DNA of 64,000 bases from Planctomycetaceae bacterium (GCA_021732785.1 JAKFUG010000017.1:115352-179351); one strand, 5' to 3'. Positions 31,286 to 41,320 are shown, numbered from the stretch's first letter. A program made the numbers and translations. The notes: generated by a model from the letters alone, not told the origin.

Positions 31286-34200
31286 CTACTTATTCAACAC
31301 TTCATCCAGGTTCATCAGTTCGTTCGCCAACATCACCCACGCGGCAAGTTCGGGGGCATTCATGCTGGCATCGATAGTCATTTCGCCGACGCCTAATAAT
31401 TTGTTAGCGTCATCTGGATGGACAGTGTAATAGGCCGACAAATCGGTGAAGGATTGCTGGACAATCGCCTGTTCTTCGGCTCGTAGCGACCGAGCGATCA
31501 AACGGCGAGCGAGGAAGTCGATGCGGTCGGCAACGGTGGGTTTCGCGTCTTTGATTGTCTTCTGGGCGAGGGCTTTCGCGGCTTCGACCATTTGCGGATC
31601 GTTGAGGGTGACCAGCGCCTGGAGCGGCGTGTTGGTTCGTTCGCGACGGACGGTACAGACTTCGCGAGCCGGGGCGTTGAAGATGTCCATGCTCGCGGGC
31701 GGGGCACTGCGTTTCCAGAAGGTGTACATGCTGCGACGGTAAAGGTTCTCGCCCTTGTCGGCCCGGTAGTCCCGAGTGTTGCTGCCGAGCATGGCGACCG
31801 CTTCCCACACGCCATCGGGTTGATACGGTTTGACGCTCGGGCCGCCAATCTTCGGAACGAGCAGCCCGCTGGCGGCGAGGGCATAATCGCGGACCATCTC
31901 GGCATCCATGCGGAACCGTGGTCCCCGGCTGAGCAACCGATTCGACGGGTCTTTCTCGATTTTATCCTTCGTGGTGACCGCCGATTGACGGTAGGTCGCT
32001 GACGTTACCAGCAGTTTGTAGAACTGCTTGATATCCCAGTTCTTCTCGCGGAATTCGATCGCCAGCCAGTCGAGCAGTTCCGGATGCGACGGGACTTCCC
32101 CCGCGATGCCGAAGTCGCCCGCGGTTCGGACCAAGCCCTGGCCGAAGAGTTCCTGCCAACTGCGATTGACCGTCACGCGGGCCGTGAGGGGATGCTGCGG
32201 ATCGAGGAGCCATTTCGCTAAACCAAGGCGGTTTTTCGGTGCCTCGACAGGGAAAGCAGGCAGCGCAGCGGGAGTCGCGGGAGTGACTTGATCCCGCCGT
32301 TTGTCGTATTCCCCGCGGAAGAGAATGAACGCCATCGCCGGTTCGGTCTTCTCGTTCATGATGGAGGCAATGGTGCCACGGGCTTTGATGTCCGCCTGCT
32401 CGCGTTCGAGTTTCTGCACGTCGGTGACCGCAGTTTGATACGGCTCATCTTTCGTCGACAGCCACCATTGATACAGCTCGTTCTTTTCATCCGGCGTGCG
32501 TTGTTCGGCCGTTTTCGCAAGCAGGGCTGCATACCGGGATGTCTTCGCCAGCGCGGCGACTTCCGCATCGGTCAGCGCCCGGTCGTACACGCGGACATCG
32601 TTGATCGTCACGCCCGGCAGCGGGCTGGTGTTATGGCGTTGACCGAGTTTGAACGGGACTTCCGTCTTCGTCGTGTTCTTCAGGCCATCAGCCTGGACAT
32701 TGGTTTGCTGCAACTCGCCGTTGATGTAGACCTTCGCCCCGGCGGCTTTCATCGAACCGTCGTAGGTCACCAGCACGTGCGCCCATTCGTTGGCATTCAC
32801 TTGATTTTTGGAGACGACTTTCAGCGCATCATCTTGCCACTTGTGGATGATATGCGTGCCGACACGGCGGCCTTCGATCCACAGATCCCAACCGCGGTAA
32901 TCGTTGCCGTCATCCATGCGCGCGACGATGGCCCCGGCCCCATCGTTCGCCGGAAGTTGCACCCATGCGCCGCAGGAAAACGCCTGGTTTTTGTCGAAGT
33001 CGCCGACGTTCGCGAACTCGGCGGCACCACCTTGATTCAGGTTAATCGCCTTCGCACCGGTCTGGCCGGGTTTCCACTCGACAGGCTTCGTCAACTTCGT
33101 CGCGCGCATTTCGCCGGGGACGAAGTAGTTCAGCGTGTCCCCCTGGCCTTCATCGAGCGGCAGACGGAATTGCAATCCTGACTCCGGCAACGACACGGTC
33201 GCGGTTTCGGGTTTCACCTCGGCGAGCCATTGATCGAAGACAGGCCGTCCGGACTGTTTGCGTTGCTCGACAGCTTGCTTCGCCGTCGCAATGAGGCCGT
33301 CCATCTGGCCAAAGCGAACGCGGTCAGCAGCCTGTGGTACGGTGAGGATGGGCGGCGTGTCTTTGACGTTGCCGTCCATTGCGTTCTGCGTCGTGTTGTT
33401 GAAGAACGCGGCCAGTTCGTAGAACTCTTTCTGCGAAACGGGGTCGAACTTGTGATCGTGGCAGACCGCGCAGCCCGTCGTCAGACCCATCCACACGAGT
33501 GAGGCCGTTTCGGTTCGATCGCGCGTGTAGAGGACGTAATACTCTTCGGGGATCGTCCCCCCTTCGCTGGTCGTGATGTTGCAGCGGTTGAATCCCGACG
33601 CGATTTTCTGGTCGAGCGTCGCTTCCGGCAGGAGATCGCCCGCGAGTTGTTCGATCGTGAATTGATCGAACGGCAGGTTCCGGTTGTAGGCATTGATGAC
33701 CCACTCGCGATACGCCCAGACTTCGCGATAGTTGTCGAAGTGGATGCCATGGGTGTCCGCGTACCGGGCCGCATCGAGCCAGTAACGGCCGCGATGTTCG
33801 CCCCACTGCGGCGACTTCAGCAGCGTGTCGACCAGTTTTTCGTAAGCGTCCGCGGAACGGTCGTTGACGAAGTTCTCGACGAGATCGGGTGACGGCGGCA
33901 ATCCGGTCAAATCGAGACTCAACCGGCGGGCGAGCGTTCGTTGATCGGCTTCCGGCGCGGGGGCGAGTCCTTCCGCTTCCAGCCGGGCGAGAGTAAAGCG
34001 ATCAATCGGATTCCGAACCCACGCGGCGTTTTTTACCGCAGGAAGTTCGCCGCGGGCGGGGGCAATGAACGACCAATGCTGCTGGTACGTCGCACCGTCC
34101 TGCACCCAGCGTTGCAACGTCGCCTTCTGTTTCGCGGTGAGCACTTTCTTCGTGCTCGGCGGCGGCATGACTTCGTCGGCATCGTTCGACAGGATGCGGC

Positions 34201-34429
34201 GGATCATCTCGCTCTGCGCGGCGTCCCCCGCGACAATCGCCTTGCGGGTGATCGCCGCATCGCGCTGATCGAGCCGCAAATCCGCTTTCCGCGCGGCACT
34301 ATCCGCCCCGTGACACGCAAAGCACATGTCGACGAGAATCGGCCGGATATCGCGGTTGTATTGCAATGGTTCTTCAGCGACGGCCAAGGACGACGAAATC
34401 GTCAGCAGGATGAAGGCGAGCCATTTCAT
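31286..34429 (-). CDS. PSD1-type exported cytochrome protein (DUF1549/LamG/DUF1553)
   Basis: The 1047-residue protein has a signal peptide (LAFILLTISSSLAVAE) and a cytochrome-c-like haem motif C36-FA-C39-H40 in the planctomycete cytochrome region (YNRDIRPILVDMCFACHG; DEVMPPPSTKKVLT). DUF1549 follows at about residues 140-360 (NPIDRFTLARLEAEGLAPAPEAD; LSLDLTGLPPSPDLVENF; VCHDHKFDPVSQKEFY), then a LamG/concanavalin-like insert at about 420-620 (SCGAWVQLPANDGAGAIVAR; VRVYDRALTDAEVAAL) and DUF1553 to the end (LAKWLLDPQHPLTARVTVNR; LLSRGPRFRMDAEMVRDYAL; NTPLQALVTLNDPQMVEAAK). It is exported and probably periplasmic; catalytic role undefined. Confidence 0.95.
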   Translation of the reverse strand: MKWLAFILLTISSSLAVAEEPLQYNRDIRPILVDMCFACHGADSAARKADLRLDQRDAAITRKAIVAGDAAQSEMIRRILSNDADEVMPPPSTKKVLTAKQKATLQRWVQDGATYQQHWSFIAPARGELPAVKNAAWVRNPIDRFTLARLEAEGLAPAPEADQRTLARRLSLDLTGLPPSPDLVENFVNDRSADAYEKLVDTLLKSPQWGEHRGRYWLDAARYADTHGIHFDNYREVWAYREWVINAYNRNLPFDQFTIEQLAGDLLPEATLDQKIASGFNRCNITTSEGGTIPEEYYVLYTRDRTETASLVWMGLTTGCAVCHDHKFDPVSQKEFYELAAFFNNTTQNAMDGNVKDTPPILTVPQAADRVRFGQMDGLIATAKQAVEQRKQSGRPVFDQWLAEVKPETATVSLPESGLQFRLPLDEGQGDTLNYFVPGEMRATKLTKPVEWKPGQTGAKAINLNQGGAAEFANVGDFDKNQAFSCGAWVQLPANDGAGAIVARMDDGNDYRGWDLWIEGRRVGTHIIHKWQDDALKVVSKNQVNANEWAHVLVTYDGSMKAAGAKVYINGELQQTNVQADGLKNTTKTEVPFKLGQRHNTSPLPGVTINDVRVYDRALTDAEVAALAKTSRYAALLAKTAEQRTPDEKNELYQWWLSTKDEPYQTAVTDVQKLEREQADIKARGTIASIMNEKTEPAMAFILFRGEYDKRRDQVTPATPAALPAFPVEAPKNRLGLAKWLLDPQHPLTARVTVNRSWQELFGQGLVRTAGDFGIAGEVPSHPELLDWLAIEFREKNWDIKQFYKLLVTSATYRQSAVTTKDKIEKDPSNRLLSRGPRFRMDAEMVRDYALAASGLLVPKIGGPSVKPYQPDGVWEAVAMLGSNTRDYRADKGENLYRRSMYTFWKRSAPPASMDIFNAPAREVCTVRRERTNTPLQALVTLNDPQMVEAAKALAQKTIKDAKPTVADRIDFLARRLIARSLRAEEQAIVQQSFTDLSAYYTVHPDDANKLLGVGEMTIDASMNAPELAAWVMLANELMNLDEVLNK

Positions 34430-34439
34430 CGGATGAAGT

Positions 34440-34560
34440 CTCCAGGGGAAATTCTAAATCCGAATATCGAAATCCGAAGGAAGCACCAAATTCAGAAAGG
34501 GAGAAACGTGTTGTATTAGCACGTTTCTCCTTTTCCGAACTTAAGATTTCTTTCGGATTT
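34440..34560 (+). repeat. inverted-repeat element with central hairpin
   Basis: Outer arms ATCCGAATATCGAAATCCGA and TTTCGGATTTCGACATTTG are imperfect complements. A perfect inner hairpin, GGAGAAACGTG / CACGTTTCTCC with a nine-base loop (34499-34529), can terminate the GntR transcript that runs into it. Confidence 0.75.
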
Positions 34561-34574
34561 CGACATTTGAATTT

Positions 34575-35288
34575 TCATTGTTGTTTCGTCGACGCCGTCA
34601 GTGCCCGCGACCAATACACCATGCCGCTGCGGATGTGACGGGACATCGCCCGCGCCGCGGCTTTGGCGTCGTTCGTGAGCAGGGCTTCGACAATCACCAC
34701 ATGTTCGTACGCCTCTTCGGTGAGGCGGTGAAAATCATTATGGGCTCCGTCATGTTCCCAGGCGACATCACGGAAGGCCCGAAATAATAGTTTGAGCCGG
34801 TTCAATTCCTGCTTGAGAAACTGGTTGCCCGAGGCATCGGCGATCAGGTCGTGTAAGCGGCTGTCGAGTTCTCTGGCCTTCGCCACCTGTCGCAATCCGT
34901 TGGCCCCGGTGCGACCGGCCAACTTCTTCAATTCTAACGCCAGCGCCTGCAATTCCGCCGGAGAAATCCGACCGCAGGCGAGTCGCACGGCTTCACATTC
35001 GAGAGCTTTGCGGACCTGGCAGACTTCGCGGACTTCTTTCGCCCCCACCTGTCGAACCACGGCCCCGCGGTTGGGGGCCAGTGTGATGATACCGATGCCG
35101 GCGAGGGCGATCAGGGCTTCGCGAATGGGCGTGTGCGAAACGGCATACCGCTCGGCAAGCTCCTGCGTGACGAGATGCTGCCCCGCCCGCAACCGTCCCT
35201 GAAAGACGTCGGCCAGCAGCGATTCCACAATCGCCTCGCGTCGTGTGCCACGGGGTGGGGAAACAGCGGGTTGACCGACGACTGTCAT
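34575..35288 (-). CDS. GntR family regulator, FadR/FCD subfamily
   Basis: The 237-residue protein starts at ATG 35288. The N-terminal winged helix-turn-helix (AIVESLLADVFQGRLRAGQH; ELAERYAVSHTPIREALIALAGIGII) precedes an all-helical FCD domain (VRKALECEAVRLACGRI; LDSRLHDLIADASGNQFL; EAYEHVVIVEALLTNDAKAA; MSRHIRSGMVYW). The Asp in LHDLI and the two His in EHVVIVEALL and MSRHIR match the usual metal-binding positions of FCD domains, so a carboxylate effector is expected. It is divergent from a LysR gene; the regulated operon cannot be named. Confidence 0.9.
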   Translation of the reverse strand: MTVVGQPAVSPPRGTRREAIVESLLADVFQGRLRAGQHLVTQELAERYAVSHTPIREALIALAGIGIITLAPNRGAVVRQVGAKEVREVCQVRKALECEAVRLACGRISPAELQALALELKKLAGRTGANGLRQVAKARELDSRLHDLIADASGNQFLKQELNRLKLLFRAFRDVAWEHDGAHNDFHRLTEEAYEHVVIVEALLTNDAKAAARAMSRHIRSGMVYWSRALTASTKQQ

Positions 35289-35330
35289 GAAACCGGCTCC
35301 GCAATGCAGACATCAATTGTCGCCCCCGTG

Positions 35331-35395
35331 AGCATAACCGGGCGACATGGGAACCGCAATTGATTCTGTAGAATCGAAGCCCGTTCTCTATAGAA
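35331..35395 (-). promoter_or_regulatory. GntR promoter and flanking palindromes in the GntR/LysR divergent region
   Basis: On the minus strand TTGCGG (35359-35354) and TATGCT (35336-35331) lie 17 bases apart, ahead of the GntR start. Immediately beyond sits the dyad GATTCTGTAGAATC (35362-35375) and a related half-repeat TTCTCTATAGAATC from 35384, a likely binding site for the GntR or LysR protein. Confidence 0.5.
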
Positions 35396-35452
35396 TCACC
35401 GGCCTGCGGATGCGGGGCCGATTCCCTGGACCATCGGCGAACCCAATTCTGC

Positions 35453-35482
35453 TTGACTTCCTCTATTCGATAATCCTAGACT
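35453..35482 (+). promoter_or_regulatory. candidate promoter of the LysR gene
   Basis: TTGACT (35453-35458) and TAGACT (35477-35482) are 18 bases apart, 65 bases before the LysR start codon. The match is moderate. Confidence 0.4.
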
Positions 35483-35546
35483 CTTGCTTTTGCGGGAGCG
35501 ATAGTTAACATGACTCCGTATCGCCCCTTCCGATAAGTGGCACCGC

Positions 35547-36497
35547 ATGGATCTTCGGGACCTCGAACTTTTCTGTGAAGTCGCCAGCTTGCGCAGCTTT
35601 TCTCGGGCTGCGAAGTCGCTCGGCGTTTCTCAACCGGTAGCGAGTGAAACCGTCAAGGCTATCGAAAAGCACCTCGGGCTGGAGCTCATCAACCGCGACA
35701 AGCGTCCTCTGGAGTTAACTCCTTCCGGGCAAGCGTATTACACTGGTTGCCGGGAGTTGCTGGAAAGCTACCGCCGACTGGAAGATCGCGTGCTTCAGGT
35801 GCGGGATAAGGTGACGGGTCCGGTGCGCATTGCGGCCATTTATTCGGTGGGTCTGCTCCAGATGGACTGCTATGTGAAGCAGTTCGAGCATCTCTACCCG
35901 GACGCGGCGCTGGAATTACGGTATCTCCATCCCGACGCCGTACTCGATCGGGTGAGCAGCGAAGAGGCCGATCTCGGGCTGATGTCATTTCCGCCGAAAC
36001 GAGCCGATCTGACCTGCATTCCGTGGCAGGAGCAGGAAATGGTGGTGGTGGTCTCCCCGCAGCATCGTCTGGGGGCCCGGAAAACGCTGGTTGCCGCGGA
36101 ATTGGACGGCGAGGCTCTGGTTACATTTACATCGGAATTGCAAATTCGGGTGGAGCTGGACCGTTGGCTGCGACAGGCCAAGGTTTCGGTCGATGTCGTC
36201 CATGAATTCGACAACATTGAAACGATCAAGCGGGCGGTGGAAATCGGTTCGGGGATTGCGCTTCTGCCGATTACATCGGTCCGCCGGGAGATGGAGATCG
36301 GGTCGTTGCGGATGCTCAAGTTAGAAGATGTCCGCTGGGTGCGTCGGCTGGGAATTATCCACAAGCGTCACAATTCGCCCACGACCGCAGTGCAGCGGTT
36401 TCTGGAAATCCTGCACGAACCTCCGGAGTCGTTTTTTCGTCCCAAAGCCGCCGCCCCCGCTGCAAAAAAGCCGCTTCCGGTGGCGGCGAACACTTAA
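35547..36497 (+). CDS. LysR family transcriptional regulator upstream of gltBD
   Basis: The 316-residue regulator has the LysR helix-turn-helix at its N-terminus (DLELFCEVASLRSFSRAAKSL; VSQPVASETVKAIEKHLG) and a periplasmic-binding-like effector domain (GPVRIAAIYSVGLLQMDCYV; ADLGLMSFPPKRADL; IKRAVEIGSGIALLPITSV). The C-terminal 25 residues are a Pro/Ala/Lys-rich tail, unusual for the family. It lies directly upstream of glutamate synthase in the same direction, a placement like GltC of Bacillus, though GltC is divergent there; CysB/CbbR-type alternatives are possible. Regulation of gltBD is inferred from position only. Confidence 0.9.
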   Translation: MDLRDLELFCEVASLRSFSRAAKSLGVSQPVASETVKAIEKHLGLELINRDKRPLELTPSGQAYYTGCRELLESYRRLEDRVLQVRDKVTGPVRIAAIYSVGLLQMDCYVKQFEHLYPDAALELRYLHPDAVLDRVSSEEADLGLMSFPPKRADLTCIPWQEQEMVVVVSPQHRLGARKTLVAAELDGEALVTFTSELQIRVELDRWLRQAKVSVDVVHEFDNIETIKRAVEIGSGIALLPITSVRREMEIGSLRMLKLEDVRWVRRLGIIHKRHNSPTTAVQRFLEILHEPPESFFRPKAAAPAAKKPLPVAANT

Positions 36498-36510
36498 CTG
36501 AACTCGTTGA

Positions 36511-36691
36511 ACTCGTTCCCACGCTCCGCGTGGGAACGCACGGCTGCGACGCTCCGCGTCGCACGATGAACACCATGAATCTGACCTGATTGATCGACAG
36601 AAGAGAAAGACGCGACGCAGAGCGTCGAAGAGAAGACGTTCCCACGCAGAGCATGGGAACGAGTAACGAGGTCGGGGCCCCCGCCCCGACG
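36511..36691 (+). repeat. hairpin repeat, family D copy 1, plus a family E arm
   Basis: GTTCCCACGCTCCGCGTGGG and GACGCTCCGCGTC in the left half match CGACGCAGAGCGTC and GTTCCCACGCAGAGCATGGG in the right half. A family E arm (GGTCGGGGCCCCCGCCCCGA) follows at 36670-36691. The element fills the gltB leader, so it may affect gltB expression. Confidence 0.8.
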
Positions 36692-36717
36692 TTTTCCCTC
36701 GAAATGAGTGCCGAAGT

Positions 36718-39700
36718 ATGACCGATACCCCCCTCTTCACCCGCAACCCGGAACTGTTTTTTTCCGATGGCACGCCGAAGGCGCAGGGTCTTTATGATCC
36801 CGCCTATGAGCACGACAACTGCGGCGTCGGCTTCGTGGCCCATATCAAAGGTCAGCGGTCGCACCAGATTCTCGAAGACGCACTGCGGATGCTCCGGCAC
36901 ATGTCCCACCGCGGGGCGTGCGGCTGCGAAGCGAACACGGGCGACGGCGCGGGGATTTTGACCGCGCTGCCGCATGCCTTCATGGGCCGCGTGGCCAATG
37001 CCGAGTGGGGCGTACAGTTGCCCGAGCCCGGCAAATACGGCGTCGGTCTCGTGTTCCTGCCGACCGATCCCGAACAGCGGGCGATCTGTAAGGACGAATT
37101 CACCCGCCTCGTCGCCGAGCAAGGCCAGGCAATGATCGGCTGGCGGAAGGTGCCGCATGAACCGTCATTGGCCGATATCGGTCCGTCCGCCCGGGCGGCG
37201 ATGCCGGCATTTGAACACGTTTTCATTGCGGCCGCGCCGGGGATCGATCAGGCCGAGTTTGACCGGCAACTCTACGTGATCCGTAAGCGGGCCAGTCACC
37301 GGTTGCGCGAAGGGAATCTGCCGCAGGCGCTGATGTTCTACTGCTGCTCGCTGTCGAGCCGGGTGCTGATCTACAAGGGGATGCTCACCCCCGAGCAAGT
37401 CCGGCCGTTCTTCCCGGACCTGCAACAAGAGGACTACACCAGCCATCTGGCGATGGTCCACTCGCGGTTCAGTACGAACACGTTTCCGAGTTGGGACCGC
37501 GCTCACCCGCAGCGGTACATTGCCCACAACGGCGAAATCAACACCGTCCGCGGCAACAGCAACTGGACCTATGCCCGCCAGGGGATGATGAAGTCGGAAC
37601 TCTTCGGCGACGATCTGCCGAAGCTCTTTCCGATCATCGAGCCCCATTGCAGCGACTCGGGCAACTTCGACAATGCGCTGGAATTGCTGCTCCTCAGCGG
37701 CCGCAGCCTGCCCGAAGCCGTCATGATGATGGTGCCGGAAGCGTGGCAGAACCACGAGTCGATGCCCGAAGACAAGCGGGCGTTCTACGAGTATCACTCG
37801 GCACTACAGGAACCGTGGGACGGCCCGGCGTCGGTCAGCTTCACCGACGGCAACGTCATCGGCGCGACACTCGATCGCAACGGCCTGCGTCCCAGCCGGT
37901 ATTACGTCACCCACGACGACCGCGTGGTGATGGCGAGCGAAGTCGGCGTGCTCGAAATCGATCCGAAGAACGTCAAGTTCAAGGGTCGGTTGCAGCCCGG
38001 CAAGATGTTCCTCGTCGACTTTGAACAGGGCCGCTTGATTCCGGACGAAGAACTCAAGAAGGACTTCGCCACCCGCCGGCCGTATGGTCAGTGGCTCAAG
38101 GAACAGCGGCTGCAATTGAGCGAACTTCCGCAGGTGGAAGCGCCGCCGCGGATGGTGGGCGAAGACCTGCTCGCCCACATGCAGTCGTTCGGTTACACCA
38201 CGGAATCGCTGCAATTCATGCTGATTCCGATGATCACGACCAAGAAAGACCCGATTGGCTCGATGGGGGATGACTCGGCCTTGGCGTGCATGAGCGATCA
38301 GCCGCGGCCGCTCTACGATTACTTCAAGCAACTCTTCGCGCAGGTGACGAACCCGTCGATCGACTCGACGCGGGAAGAAGTCATCATGTCGCTGGAGTGC
38401 TACATCGGCCCCGAAGGCAACCTGCTGGAAACGACAGCGGGGCAATGCCATCGACTGGCCGTCCCGCATCCGATTCTCACCAACGAAGAACTCGCCTCGT
38501 TGAAGGGGTTGGATTACCGCAACTGGCGGACGAAGACGATCGATATCACCTATCCGAAGTCGGAAGGGGTGAAGGGGCTGCAACCGGCGCTGGAACGCAT
38601 CTGCGCCGAATCACGGCAAGCGATTGCCGACGGTTACGCGCTCGTGATTCTGTCCGATCGCGCGACCCGCGCCGATCGCCTGCCGGTGAGTGCGTTGCTC
38701 GCCACCGGGGCGGTGCATCATCACCTCGTCCGCAATGAAGAACGGACGCGGATCGGCATCGTTGTGGAAACCGCCGAGGCGCGGGAAGTCCATCACTTCT
38801 GTTTGCTGACTGGTTACGGGGCCGATGCGATCAACCCGTATCTGGCGTTTGAAGCGCTGTGGCAGGTGCAGGACGACGGCGAACTGCCGGGCGACTGGAC
38901 TCACGAACAAATCACCGCCGCCTACCGCAAGGCCACCAAGCAGGGCATCCTGAAGGTGATGGCCAAGATGGGCATCTCCACGCTGCAAAGCTACAAGGGC
39001 GGTCAGATCTTTGAAGCCGTCGGCCTCAGCGGCGAAGTCGTCGACCTCTGTTTCCGTGGCACGGCCAGCCGCATCCGGGGCGTCGGCTTCGAGATTCTCG
39101 CCGAAGAAACGCTCCGGCGGCATGAACTCGGTTACCCGACTCGCGATGAATCGCGGTTGCCGGTATTGCCGAACTTCGGTCTGTTCCACTGGCGTTCCAG
39201 TGGCGAAAAGCACGCCTGGATTCCGCTCACAATTGCGAGCATCCAGAAAGCCGCACGGCAAGGGGACAAGAACTCCTACAAGGAATTTGCCAAGCTGATC
39301 AACGAGCAGGTCGCGCGGGAGTGCCATCTCCGCGGACTGGTACGGTTCAAGCCGGGCAAGTCGATCCCGCTCGATGAAGTCGAATCGGCGAAGGACATCG
39401 TTAAGCGGTTCTGCACCGGCGCGATGAGCTACGGCAGCATCTCGGCGGAAGCGCACGAGACGATCGCCATCGCCATGAATCGCCTCGGTGGCAAGAGCAA
39501 CACGGGTGAGGGGGGCGAAGATTACAAGCGGTTCGCGCCGATGCCGAACGGCGATTCCAAGCGGTCCGCCATCAAGCAGGTCGCGTCGGGTCGCTTCGGT
39601 GTCACCAGTTGGTACCTCACCAACGCTGACGAATTGCAGATCAAAATCTCGCAGGGAGCTAAGCCCGGTGAAGGGGGCGAACTGCCCGGTCACAAGGTCG

Positions 39701-41310
39701 ACAAGGTCATCGCCGCGACCCGGCATTCGACGCCGGGCGTGGGTCTCATCAGCCCGCCGCCGCATCACGACATTTACTCGATTGAAGACCTGTCGCAACT
39801 GATCTTCGACCTGAAGAACAGCAACCCGCGGGCACGCATATCGGTGAAGCTGGTGTCGGAAGTCGGCGTCGGGACGATTGCCGCCGGGGTGGCAAAAGGC
39901 CATGCGGACAACATTCTCATCGCGGGGGACTCCGGCGGGACGGGAGCTTCACCATTGACGAGCATCAAGCACGCCGGGTTGCCGTGGGAACTCGGGATCG
40001 CGGAGACGCATCAGACGCTGGTGCTCAACGATCTACGCAGCCGTGTTCGCTTGCAGACCGACGGCCAGTTGAAGACCGGTCGCGACGTGGTGATTGCCTC
40101 GCTGCTGGGAGCCGAAGAGTTCGGCTTCTCGACGGCTCCATTGATTACGCTCGGCTGCATCATGATGCGGAAGTGTCATCTCAACACGTGTCCCGTCGGC
40201 ATCGCCACGCAGGATCCGCAACTGCGGGCGCTGTTCAATGGGATGCCGGAACATCTCATCAACTACTTCTTCATGGTGGCGGAAGATGCCCGCGAGATCA
40301 TGGCTCAACTCGGCTTCCGCACCATCAACGAAATGGTCGGCCGGTCGGACATGCTGGAACTCGATCCAACGGTCACGCACTGGAAGACGAAGCACATCGA
40401 TCTCTCCCGCGTTCTCACCCCGGCGACCAAGCCGCATCCGAATGTGGGGACGTACTGCCAGATCGCCCAGCAGCACGGCATGGAGTATCAACTCGACAAC
40501 GACCTGATCCGCGAATGTCAGAACGCGATTCAGACCGGCGAGCCGAAGCAACTCGACATCGAAGTGCAGAACATCGACCGCGCGTTGGGGACGATGCTCA
40601 GCCACGAGGTCTCGAAGAAGTGGGGCGAACATGGAATGCCGCACGACACGATTCACATTCGCTGTAAGGGTTCCGCGGGGCAAAGCCTCGGGGCCTGGAT
40701 GGCGAAAGGGATCACGATCGAAGTCGAAGGGGACGCCAACGATTTCGTCGGCAAGGGACTTTCCGGCGGCCGGATCGTGATCTATCCGCCGAAGAATGCC
40801 TCGTTCACACCGGAAGACAACATCCTCGTCGGCAACGTCTGTCTGTACGGAGCGACCGAAGGGGAAGCCTACTTCCGGGGTCGCGCGGCGGAACGTTTCT
40901 GCGTGCGGAACTCCGGCGCGTGGACAGTGGTGGAAGGCGTGGGCGATCACGGCTGCGAATACATGACCGGCGGCCGCGCAATCATCCTCGGAGCGACGGG
41001 CCGCAACTTCGCCGCGGGGATGTCCGGCGGAATCGCCTACGTGTGGGATCCACGCGATGAACTCCTCGGCCGCTGCAATCTCGAAATGGTCGCCCTGGAG
41101 AAAGTCGAAGACAGCGAGGACATCGACGAACTCCGCGAGATGATCGCCAAGCACCACAAGTACACCGGTTCCGCCGTCGCCGCGGGGATCCTCGATCTGT
41201 GGGACACGACGCTCGGCCAGTTCAAAAAGGTGATGCCCATCGACTACAAACGCGCCCTCGCCGAACAGAAGAAAGAAGCGGAAGCCGCGCGGGTGCCATC
41301 AATGGCTTAG
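36718..41310 (+). CDS. gltB: glutamate synthase, large subunit
   Basis: The 1530-residue enzyme has the expected domain order. Class II amidotransferase: a 34-residue propeptide precedes catalytic Cys35 (HDNCGVGFVAH), with RFSTNTFPSW and HNGEINTVRGN loops. Central domain to about residue 800, then the FMN-binding synthase domain (SYGSISAEAHETIA; GEGGELPGHKVDKVI; AGDSGGTGASPL) and the 3Fe-4S cysteines C1147, C1153 and C1158 in CIMMRKCHLNTCPVG. The GXGXG beta-helix domain closes it (VGKGLSGGRIVIYPP). It converts glutamine and 2-oxoglutarate to two glutamates using electrons from GltD. Length matches bacterial GltB. Confidence 0.97.
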   Translation: MTDTPLFTRNPELFFSDGTPKAQGLYDPAYEHDNCGVGFVAHIKGQRSHQILEDALRMLRHMSHRGACGCEANTGDGAGILTALPHAFMGRVANAEWGVQLPEPGKYGVGLVFLPTDPEQRAICKDEFTRLVAEQGQAMIGWRKVPHEPSLADIGPSARAAMPAFEHVFIAAAPGIDQAEFDRQLYVIRKRASHRLREGNLPQALMFYCCSLSSRVLIYKGMLTPEQVRPFFPDLQQEDYTSHLAMVHSRFSTNTFPSWDRAHPQRYIAHNGEINTVRGNSNWTYARQGMMKSELFGDDLPKLFPIIEPHCSDSGNFDNALELLLLSGRSLPEAVMMMVPEAWQNHESMPEDKRAFYEYHSALQEPWDGPASVSFTDGNVIGATLDRNGLRPSRYYVTHDDRVVMASEVGVLEIDPKNVKFKGRLQPGKMFLVDFEQGRLIPDEELKKDFATRRPYGQWLKEQRLQLSELPQVEAPPRMVGEDLLAHMQSFGYTTESLQFMLIPMITTKKDPIGSMGDDSALACMSDQPRPLYDYFKQLFAQVTNPSIDSTREEVIMSLECYIGPEGNLLETTAGQCHRLAVPHPILTNEELASLKGLDYRNWRTKTIDITYPKSEGVKGLQPALERICAESRQAIADGYALVILSDRATRADRLPVSALLATGAVHHHLVRNEERTRIGIVVETAEAREVHHFCLLTGYGADAINPYLAFEALWQVQDDGELPGDWTHEQITAAYRKATKQGILKVMAKMGISTLQSYKGGQIFEAVGLSGEVVDLCFRGTASRIRGVGFEILAEETLRRHELGYPTRDESRLPVLPNFGLFHWRSSGEKHAWIPLTIASIQKAARQGDKNSYKEFAKLINEQVARECHLRGLVRFKPGKSIPLDEVESAKDIVKRFCTGAMSYGSISAEAHETIAIAMNRLGGKSNTGEGGEDYKRFAPMPNGDSKRSAIKQVASGRFGVTSWYLTNADELQIKISQGAKPGEGGELPGHKVDKVIAATRHSTPGVGLISPPPHHDIYSIEDLSQLIFDLKNSNPRARISVKLVSEVGVGTIAAGVAKGHADNILIAGDSGGTGASPLTSIKHAGLPWELGIAETHQTLVLNDLRSRVRLQTDGQLKTGRDVVIASLLGAEEFGFSTAPLITLGCIMMRKCHLNTCPVGIATQDPQLRALFNGMPEHLINYFFMVAEDAREIMAQLGFRTINEMVGRSDMLELDPTVTHWKTKHIDLSRVLTPATKPHPNVGTYCQIAQQHGMEYQLDNDLIRECQNAIQTGEPKQLDIEVQNIDRALGTMLSHEVSKKWGEHGMPHDTIHIRCKGSAGQSLGAWMAKGITIEVEGDANDFVGKGLSGGRIVIYPPKNASFTPEDNILVGNVCLYGATEGEAYFRGRAAERFCVRNSGAWTVVEGVGDHGCEYMTGGRAIILGATGRNFAAGMSGGIAYVWDPRDELLGRCNLEMVALEKVEDSEDIDELREMIAKHHKYTGSAVAAGILDLWDTTLGQFKKVMPIDYKRALAEQKKEAEAARVPSMA

Positions 41311-41320
41311 GAAAGAAGGC

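Noticed and set aside
38611..39903. Long open frame on the minus strand inside gltB (about 430 codons)
   Set aside because: It overlaps a secure glutamate synthase frame, has Arg/His/Asp-rich composition typical of antisense GC-rich DNA and shows no motif.
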